Shown one piece after another: positions 57,866 to 64,000 of a DNA stretch of 64,000 nucleotides (positions are counted from its first letter, which is position 1; each line of letters starts with the position of its first letter). The DNA is from Thermosinus carboxydivorans Nor1. GTDB taxonomy: Bacteria; Bacillota; Negativicutes; Sporomusales; Thermosinaceae. Under the pieces are notes generated by a model, which saw nothing but the letters and a program-made list of their open reading frames with translations, made no database searches and had not been told where the DNA came from. The DNA lies in NCBI RefSeq assembly GCF_000169155.1, contig NZ_AAWL01000002.1, positions 124,001-188,000 on the forward strand, read 5' to 3'. A program made the translations under genes and the position numbers.

Positions 57866-58753
57866 TTACCACATCAACTCTAAAAACTTATTGAAGAAAG
57901 CTTTGATGCCCCGCGGCCGAGGAATATTTTCCCCATAAAGGAGCCGCTGAGCAATATGTTCAATACACCGGGCCGATATGCTGTCAGGATAAGAAAGCAT
58001 AAGCGGTTTTTGCAATTTGACCGCGTTAATCATATTGCGGTCTTCATAGACCAAGCCTAGACTGGTAATAGAAACTCCGAGAAAACGTTGCGTCACCTTA
58101 GCAAGTTTATCAATAACCATGTCTCCTTCTTGCCTATTGGCGACGCGATTTATAACCAATTTAAGCGGCGCCGTCCCTTGGTGGCTAGCATAAGCTTTCA
58201 TCATGGCATAGGCGTCGGTAATCGCTGTCGGCTCGGGCGTAGTGATAATAATTACTTCGTCCGCGGCCATAACAAAATTGAGAACGTTACGACTTAAGCC
58301 GGCGCCCGTATCAATTAAGATCATGTCCGCCCAACTGTCAAATAAAGTAATTTGACTGACAATACGGCTAAGTTGATCGCCGCTTAAATTAGCAAGCTGA
58401 TAAAGCCCTGAGCCGCCGGACAAAAATTTAATGCCCCGTGGTCCTTCAGCAACAATGTCATGGATATTAAGTCCCTCGTTGAGCAAATGCAATATATTGT
58501 AAGGGGATGAGCTACCCAATACAACATCAACGTTGGCCATGCCAAGATCAGCATCGATTATGACGACCTTTTGCCCAAGATCTGCAAACGCCAGCGCTAA
58601 GTTTACCGTAAAATTAGTCTTCCCAACCCCGCCTTTACCACTGGTAACAGTAATAACCCGCGCTGGCCGGTCAAGCTGCTTTAAAATCGACCTTTTTGTT
58701 GAACTATGGGCGCTTTGCACCATTTGTCGCAACTTTTCGGCTTGGTCGTACAT
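57866..58753 (-). CDS. flhG: MinD-like ATPase FlhG
   Basis: Controls flagellar number and placement with FlhF. 295 residues with the deviant Walker A SGKGGVGKTN, DADLGMANVDVVLG, IDTGAGLS and the EVIIITTPEPTAITDAYA switch. An N-terminal helix likely contacts FlhF (DQAEKLRQ segment, a DQAxxLR activation helix). ATG one base after flhF stops. Confidence 0.95.
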   Translation of the reverse strand: MYDQAEKLRQMVQSAHSSTKRSILKQLDRPARVITVTSGKGGVGKTNFTVNLALAFADLGQKVVIIDADLGMANVDVVLGSSSPYNILHLLNEGLNIHDIVAEGPRGIKFLSGGSGLYQLANLSGDQLSRIVSQITLFDSWADMILIDTGAGLSRNVLNFVMAADEVIIITTPEPTAITDAYAMMKAYASHQGTAPLKLVINRVANRQEGDMVIDKLAKVTQRFLGVSITSLGLVYEDRNMINAVKLQKPLMLSYPDSISARCIEHIAQRLLYGENIPRPRGIKAFFNKFLELMW

Positions 58754-58754
58754 A

Positions 58755-59846
58755 CTAATCCCTCAAAATCAAATTTACTAATTTACTAGGGTTAGCGAGC
58801 TCGATATCATCTGGTACGTTTTGGCCATTAGTCACATAAGACAGTTTTGTTGGAAACTGATAAAGCAAATTGAGAACCGTACCCAGATTACTAGCCTCGT
58901 CAATTTTAGTAAAAAGAAATTTTTGCGGCGAACATACACTAAACTTCTTCACTAGTTCCAGCGCATCCTTATATTTCGTGGTGGTACTCAGAACTAGATG
59001 CGTATCAATATAGGGATCTACGGAAAGGAGAGCCTGAAGTTCCGCCAACTGATACTGGTTGTTGGGACTGCGTCCGGCTGTATCAATCAATACCAAATGT
59101 TTGTCCCGGTGACGGTATAAAGCGGCTTTCATCTCGTCGGGAGTATAAACAATCTCTATGGGAATACCGATGATATCGGCATAAGTCTTTAACTGTTCCA
59201 CAGCAGCAATCCGGTAGGTATCGGCGGTAATCAAGGCAACTTTATAACCGTCACGTAGTGCAAAATTAGCAGCCAGTTTGGCTATTGTCGTCGTCTTGCC
59301 TACTCCGGTCGGACCAATAAGAGCTACTACTTTTGTTCCGTTTTGCGGGATGGTAATGCCCTCAATCTTTTGAAAATAATTGCATAGGCGGTCAAATAAA
59401 AGCTGACGCACAATTGGTTGCGAAGCACCAATAATAGAATTATCGTCAGGCAGCCCTTGAACAAGATTGCGGGCTATATCTGGTTCGACATCGTTTTTTA
59501 CAAGGAGCTGGTACAAAGGGGAAAGCCGTTGCTCCTGCTGCGGCATCTTACTAACAAGCTGTTCCAACAACCTGCGCATATTTGCCAACTCAAGTTGCAG
59601 TGAAACGGTCTTAGCCTCATCCTCGCCTGAAGGCCGCACAGGAACGGCTTTGGTTAGAGCGGTGGCCCCTACAGGCGGCGTATCTACTGCGGCCATTACT
59701 TCAACCATCTCTTTGCCAAAAAAGCCAAAGAAACCGCCCTTACGAAATTTACGCGTGTGCAAAATAACGGCGTCGCGTCCCAGCTCGCTTTTAACCTGTG
59801 CCATGGCGTCATTTATCGTGCTAGCTGTGTAAAGTTTAACTCTCAA
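58755..59846 (-). CDS. flhF: SRP-family GTPase FlhF
   Basis: Directs flagellar position. 363 residues with an N-terminal basic region (MRVKLYTASTINDAM), an NG domain: GPTGVGKTTTIAKLA (G1), ITADTYRIAAVEQL, LIDTAGRSPNN, and FTKIDEASNLG. TTG start with aaggt upstream, directly after flhA. In the NG domain FlhF resembles Ffh/FtsY but lacks an M domain. Confidence 0.95.
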   Translation of the reverse strand: MRVKLYTASTINDAMAQVKSELGRDAVILHTRKFRKGGFFGFFGKEMVEVMAAVDTPPVGATALTKAVPVRPSGEDEAKTVSLQLELANMRRLLEQLVSKMPQQEQRLSPLYQLLVKNDVEPDIARNLVQGLPDDNSIIGASQPIVRQLLFDRLCNYFQKIEGITIPQNGTKVVALIGPTGVGKTTTIAKLAANFALRDGYKVALITADTYRIAAVEQLKTYADIIGIPIEIVYTPDEMKAALYRHRDKHLVLIDTAGRSPNNQYQLAELQALLSVDPYIDTHLVLSTTTKYKDALELVKKFSVCSPQKFLFTKIDEASNLGTVLNLLYQFPTKLSYVTNGQNVPDDIELANPSKLVNLILRD

Positions 59847-61907
59847 TTATACCTTCACCACCCCAAGTGCTTGCACCTCAATCTTTGGCTCTAATTCAGC
59901 ATATGATAACACGATAAGATTGGGCGCCACACGTTCCGTCAGTTTTCGAAAATAAAGTCTGGCAGAAGGACTAGTCAGAACAATGGGAAGGAAACCAAGT
60001 CCGGTAAGTTTAGGCAGTTCATTAGTCAAGCTGTTAATTACCGCCTGTACAATATGCGGTTCAAGGGCTACATAAGTACCCTGCTCTGTCCGCTGCACCG
60101 CACCCGTAATCATGTTTTCAAGTTGCGGATCAACGGTAAGGCAAGTCAATGTATTGTTGTGAGTGTACTGACGGGTTATTTGCCTTGCCAAAGCGTGTCG
60201 CACATACTCGGTAAGAATTTCTGTATCCTTGGTTAGCGGCGCGTAATTGGCCAGGGTTTCCAAAATGGTAACCATATCACGGATGGACAGACGCTCTCGC
60301 AATAAATTAGCCAGCACTTTCTGAATTTCGCCCAAGGACAGTAAATTAGGTACAATCTCTTCTACTAGTACCGGATTAGTTTGTTTTACAGCATCAATTA
60401 GGGTCTGTACTTCCTGGCGACCAAGAATTTCGGCAGCATGAGTTTTAATTACTTCGGTAAGATGCGTGGCCAAAACCGATATGGGATCAACAACGGTATA
60501 GCCGGCAAGTTCAGCCCGTTCCCGCACCGCTTCCTGAATCCATAAGGCTGGGAGCCCGAAAGCCGGTTCCACTGTTTCGAGCCCAGGCACCTCTTCATAT
60601 ACCGTACCAGGATTCATAGCCAAATAGTGATCAAGTAACAATTCGCCCTTGGCTATTTCAATCCCTCTCAATTTTATGACATAGGCATTGGGTTTTAACT
60701 GAATATTGTCGCGAATGCGAATCGTCGGCACAATAAGTCCTAACTCCAGAGCGCATTGGCGGCGTATCATCACGACACGATCAAGCAGGTCACCACCCTG
60801 ACTGACGTCAACTATCGGAATCAGGCTATAGCCAATCTCTAATTCCATGGGATCAACCTGAAGCAAAGAAACAATGTTCTCCGGCTTACGGACTTCCTCC
60901 ATCTCCTTTTGTTCTTGCCGTGACACTTCAAGCTGTGCTGCCGTTTTTTCCGTTTTATGTAAAGCATAAGCAATTCCTGCAGCAAAAACACTGAGCAGAA
61001 AGAAAGGCACACCAGGCAATCCAGGAACAATCCCTAATAAAGCCAAGACACAACTCGCCAGGAAAAAAACCCGCGGATTGGTCAAAATCTGGCTGGCAAT
61101 GTCCTGGCCAAGATTTGCTTCCGAGGCAGCCCGGGTAACAACAATACCTGTCGCGGTAGAAATTAACAGTGCTGGGATTTGGTTGACTAAGCCTTCGCCT
61201 ACTGTAAGCAACGTATACGTTTCCAGCGCCTGTACAGCGTTTAAATTGCGTTGCACCATACCAATTACAAAACCGCCCACAATATTAATGATAATAATGA
61301 TAATAGCGGCAATAGCATCGCCCTTTACGAATTTGCTAGCGCCATCCATCGCACCATAAAAATCGGCTTCCCGCTGAATATTCTTTCGGCGTTGCCTAGC
61401 TTCGGCATCAGTGATAAGTCCGGCATTAAGGTCGGCGTCAATACTCATTTGCTTGCCCGGCATAGCATCCAAGGTAAAACGGGCAGCTACTTCTGCTACT
61501 CGTTCCGCCCCTTTAGTAATAACAATAAATTGAATGATAATTAAAATGACGAAAACAATGAAACCAACGACTGGATTGCCGCCTACTACAAAATTGCCAA
61601 ACGCCGTTATTACTTCACCAGCATAACCGTCAAGCAAAATCAATCTGGTTGAAGAAACATTGAGGGCCAAACGGAATAAGGTTGTAATCAATAATAATGA
61701 TGGAAAGACGGAAAACTGCAAAGCCTCGACATTATAAACAGCTACCATGACAATGATCAAGGCGAAAGTGATGTTAAAGGCCAACAGTATATCTAATAAA
61801 AAGGCAGGTAAAGGAATAATCATCATTACGACAATTGTTACAATGCCAACAGCTACCAGTATATCACTATATTTAAGGAAATTAGTCAAGGGGTTCTGTG
61901 TAATCAA
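59847..61907 (-). CDS. flhA: Flagellar export apparatus protein FlhA
   Basis: Large export-gate component, 686 residues. N-terminal half (about 1-330) with about eight membrane segments and the FHIPEP-type signature region (LALNVSSTRLIL, GDAIAAIIII, AMPGKQMSIDADLN), and a C-terminal cytoplasmic ring domain with YSLIPIVD, ALWI and GLPALW segments. Complete. TTG start with aggag 9 bases upstream; it lies 20 bases after flhB. Confidence 0.96.
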   Translation of the reverse strand: MITQNPLTNFLKYSDILVAVGIVTIVVMMIIPLPAFLLDILLAFNITFALIIVMVAVYNVEALQFSVFPSLLLITTLFRLALNVSSTRLILLDGYAGEVITAFGNFVVGGNPVVGFIVFVILIIIQFIVITKGAERVAEVAARFTLDAMPGKQMSIDADLNAGLITDAEARQRRKNIQREADFYGAMDGASKFVKGDAIAAIIIIIINIVGGFVIGMVQRNLNAVQALETYTLLTVGEGLVNQIPALLISTATGIVVTRAASEANLGQDIASQILTNPRVFFLASCVLALLGIVPGLPGVPFFLLSVFAAGIAYALHKTEKTAAQLEVSRQEQKEMEEVRKPENIVSLLQVDPMELEIGYSLIPIVDVSQGGDLLDRVVMIRRQCALELGLIVPTIRIRDNIQLKPNAYVIKLRGIEIAKGELLLDHYLAMNPGTVYEEVPGLETVEPAFGLPALWIQEAVRERAELAGYTVVDPISVLATHLTEVIKTHAAEILGRQEVQTLIDAVKQTNPVLVEEIVPNLLSLGEIQKVLANLLRERLSIRDMVTILETLANYAPLTKDTEILTEYVRHALARQITRQYTHNNTLTCLTVDPQLENMITGAVQRTEQGTYVALEPHIVQAVINSLTNELPKLTGLGFLPIVLTSPSARLYFRKLTERVAPNLIVLSYAELEPKIEVQALGVVKV

Positions 61908-61927
61908 CCTCTTCCGCTCCTCCTAAC

Positions 61928-63058
61928 TTAGGACAGGCGTTTTTTCAGACGATAAACATAGGCAAGCACTTCAGCAACTGCTTTATATAGTTCGGGTGGC
62001 ACAGTTTCACCGATTTCAACAGTATCATACAACGCGCGCGCTAACGCCTTATTTTCTACGATGGCTACGCCATTTTCCTTAGCGACAAGTTTAATTCTCT
62101 CGGCCATAAAATCTTGCCCCTTGGCTATTACCATCGGTGCAGTCATAGTTTTTTCATAAAGCAAAGCAATGGCAAAGTGGGTTGGGTTGGTTACCACTAC
62201 ATCGGCCTTAGGAACCTCCTGCATCATTCGCCGCATAGCCAAGGCACGCTGTCGTTCTTTGATCTTGCTCTTAATCTGAGGATTACCTTCTGTTTGCTTA
62301 AATTCTTCCTTCACTTCCTGCTTAGTCATTTTCAGATTTTGATTATGTTCCCACCACTGATAATAGTAATCTAAAATGGCCAAAACAAGAATAACGACGC
62401 CTATTCGAAAAGCCAAGTCAAACGTTAATGCAGCAATTACCGCAAGAGAATCGCGTAGAGCAAGTCGCGATAAGAGCGCGATATTCAGCGTCTCTTCAAT
62501 AATAAACTGATAAATAAAATAACTAATAATGGCCACTTTGAATAAAGATTTAACAAGTTCAACTAGCGATCGCTTGGAAAAAAGCCGCTGCATTCCTGCC
62601 AATGGGTTTATCCGGCTAAGCTGTGGTTTTAGCGGCTCGACTGAAAATGTAAAACCGACTTGCATAAAATTAACTAATAAAGATACGGCGAGAATTACTA
62701 GCATTATTGGTAAAACTATTTTAAGAAAGATAAGCGCCAAATCGAGGAAAAAACGATAAGACGACGCGATAGTCATATCCTCTTTCGTAAAGCGCGAAAA
62801 AAGAAATTGCATGTAACTGGCTAACTGTTCGTAAATATAGGTACCAGTCAGCTTAATGGTGAAAAAAGCAGCCAATAGGCACAGGGCTGAACCAAGCTCA
62901 ACGCTTTTAGCCACTTGCCCCTTTTTACGGGCTTCCTCCCGGCGCTTCGGCGTTGCTTCTTCAGTTTTTTCTTGGTTAAACCGCTGTAAATTGAATATAA
63001 AATCCGTGCCGTTAGGAAAAAGTGAGTAGGAGGCGGTAAATGTCCTTATACATTGCAC
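61928..63058 (-). CDS. flhB: Flagellar export switch protein FlhB
   Basis: Substrate-specificity switch, 376 residues. N-terminal segment with EKTEEATPKRREEARKKG, four membrane segments, and a C-terminal cytoplasmic domain with the self-cleavage motif TNPTH. The GTG at 63058 lies 47 bases inside fliR and has ggagg 9 bases upstream; homologues usually start nearer to the FNLQRF segment, where no start codon with a ribosome binding site is visible. The C terminus LAYVYRLKKRLS is normal. Confidence 0.94.
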   Translation of the reverse strand: MQCIRTFTASYSLFPNGTDFIFNLQRFNQEKTEEATPKRREEARKKGQVAKSVELGSALCLLAAFFTIKLTGTYIYEQLASYMQFLFSRFTKEDMTIASSYRFFLDLALIFLKIVLPIMLVILAVSLLVNFMQVGFTFSVEPLKPQLSRINPLAGMQRLFSKRSLVELVKSLFKVAIISYFIYQFIIEETLNIALLSRLALRDSLAVIAALTFDLAFRIGVVILVLAILDYYYQWWEHNQNLKMTKQEVKEEFKQTEGNPQIKSKIKERQRALAMRRMMQEVPKADVVVTNPTHFAIALLYEKTMTAPMVIAKGQDFMAERIKLVAKENGVAIVENKALARALYDTVEIGETVPPELYKAVAEVLAYVYRLKKRLS

Positions 63059-63794
63059 TAAACCCTACCTCCAGTAACGTAATATAAAAAGGCAAAGTCA
63101 AAGCAAGCATAAAAATACCAACAATAATTTTGCCAGGTATGCCTACGATAAAAATATTCATTTGTGGCATAATCCGGGCTAAAATACCCATAGCTATATC
63201 GGTTAAAAATATAGCTACCAGTATAGGTAAGCTAATTTTTAACGCAATAATTAAAACACTAAAAGTGATATCAATGACCAAATCAGCCAATTGTGGGCGA
63301 AAAACCGCCGCACCGACGGGAACTGTTTTAAAGCTGGTAAATAACGCAGAAAGCAGGATATGATGCCCATTTGTGGCAAAAAAGACCAGAAGGGAAAAAA
63401 TATATTTAAAGTTGCCAATCAGCGGCAACTGTTGGCCTGATTGCGGATCAATGATATTTACTATGCCAAAACCGATTTGCATATCCAGTAATTGGCCTGC
63501 CATTTGGACCGCATAAAAGATCATTGAACTGATATAACCGAGAATAAGCCCAATAAGTAATTCACCTATAACCAGAAAGACATAAGCCCCAAATTGGTCA
63601 GGGACAATAATATGGCTGCGCTGCACAACAATTGGGGTCAAAATATAACTAAGAATAAGGGCAAAACCGGCTTTAGTATAAACGGGAATATTACGACTGC
63701 CCAAAATGGGGGCAGTTGTCAAAATACCGGTCACCCTGGTAAAAATTAATAAAAAAAAACCTAGTTGTGATTGCATTATTGTAATAACGTCCAA
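63012..63794 (-). CDS. fliR: Flagellar export apparatus protein FliR
   Basis: Membrane component of the type III export gate, 260 residues and about six hydrophobic segments. Family features: FTRVTGILTTAPILGSRNIP near the N terminus and LLDMQIGFGIVNIIDPQSGQQ. TTG start with aaggtgg 7 bases upstream. It overlaps flhB by 47 bases, in Bacillus-type order fliQ-fliR-flhB. Confidence 0.95.
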   Translation of the reverse strand: MDVITIMQSQLGFFLLIFTRVTGILTTAPILGSRNIPVYTKAGFALILSYILTPIVVQRSHIIVPDQFGAYVFLVIGELLIGLILGYISSMIFYAVQMAGQLLDMQIGFGIVNIIDPQSGQQLPLIGNFKYIFSLLVFFATNGHHILLSALFTSFKTVPVGAAVFRPQLADLVIDITFSVLIIALKISLPILVAIFLTDIAMGILARIMPQMNIFIVGIPGKIIVGIFMLALTLPFYITLLEVGFSAMYKDIYRLLLTFS

Positions 63795-63809
63795 CTACAG
63801 CCCACCTTG

Positions 63810-64000
63810 CTACCGAATTAAGTTCGGCAAGCTTATAAAAATTTGTCGCGTATAATCAACCATTAAGCTTAACATCCAAGGACCAAATAGAAGAATGGCT
63901 ACAAATACAGCAATTATCTTGGGAACAAAACTGAGTGTCTGTTCCTGAATTTGAGTTGTAGCCTGAAATATACTAATAATAATACCAACCAAAAGGCCTA
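63810..64000 (-). CDS. fliQ: Flagellar export apparatus protein FliQ (5' end outside window)
   Basis: The C-terminal about 63 residues of FliQ (family about 89). ISIFQATTQIQEQTLSFVPKI is the conserved turn between its two membrane helices, followed by the second helix and the short tail. The reading frame continues open to the window edge (GLL before VGIII), so the start lies beyond 64000. The TTG at 63992 is internal. Confidence 0.93.
   Translation of the reverse strand, partial: GLLVGIIISIFQATTQIQEQTLSFVPKIIAVFVAILLFGPWMLSLMVDYTRQIFISLPNLIR

Overview
The window is a compact, almost gap-free piece of a Bacillota chromosome. Only the first gene (rpmB) and the rqcH homologue lie on the + strand; everything else is on the - strand. 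PolC-type replicase, FMN and SAM-I riboswitches, RemA, and a gene order very close to Bacillus subtilis place it in the Firmicutes. The DUF116, FhaA/FhaB and FapA genes, the short EF-Ts and the moderate G+C look most like Negativicutes (Sporomusaceae-type) to me, but that family assignment is inference. I see no transposon, prophage, CRISPR array, tRNA or rRNA, and no gene-free stretch longer than about 300 bases.

Layout in coordinate order. 1-6.1 kb: rpmB, hslO, a small phosphodiesterase, the ribDE(BA)H riboflavin operon behind an FMN riboswitch, and rpe. 6.1-13.6 kb: a cell-wall signalling cluster read as fhaA-fhaB-PP2C-rodA/ftsW-pbpA-pknB-rsgA from a near-consensus promoter. It combines the Bacillus order (prpC-prkC-rsgA-rpe) with the actinobacterial fhaA/fhaB/rodA/pbpA genes. 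13.6-26 kb: rlmN, rsmB, DUF116, fmt, def, priA; a 41-residue small ORF, a degenerate heavy-metal-associated protein and metK with a SAM-I riboswitch; then coaBC, rpoZ, gmk, remA, yicC. 26-34.7 kb: a secreted orphan, dapF, a Ca2+-type P-ATPase, divergent rqcH (frameshifted), pyrR, rluD, lspA, mgsA. 34.8-48.7 kb: polC (without its exonuclease insert), proS, ispG, rseP, dxr, cdsA, uppS, a ferredoxin, a PASTA-like small protein, frr, pyrH, tsf (frameshifted), rpsB. 48.8-64 kb: the end of a large flagellar/chemotaxis operon, read as fliQ-fliR-flhB-flhA-flhF-flhG-PilZ-cheB-cheA-cheW-cheC-cheD-(membrane protein)-sigD-fapA-(orphan)-swrB-like.

The order is largely collinear with B. subtilis lspA-rluD-pyrR, rqcH-ATPase-yicC-remA-gmk-rpoZ-coaBC-priA-def-fmt-rsmB-rlmN-prpC-prkC-rsgA-rpe-rpmB, and flhB..sigD-swrB-rpsB-tsf-pyrH-frr-uppS-cdsA-dxr-rseP-proS-polC. 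The informative parts are therefore the insertions into that scaffold and the few broken or altered genes.

Main points for a second look: (1) the hybrid Ser/Thr kinase and SEDS-PBP cluster; (2) PolC lacking the DnaQ-like proofreading insert; (3) single-base +1 disruptions in tsf and rqcH with the same local geometry, plus pyrH and the PilZ gene lacking a normal start codon where one is expected, which may be sequencing errors or real recoding or atypical starts; (4) a ferredoxin and a PASTA-like small gene wedged between frr and uppS; (5) several unrecognised small genes. I found no clear defence or other wholly new system.
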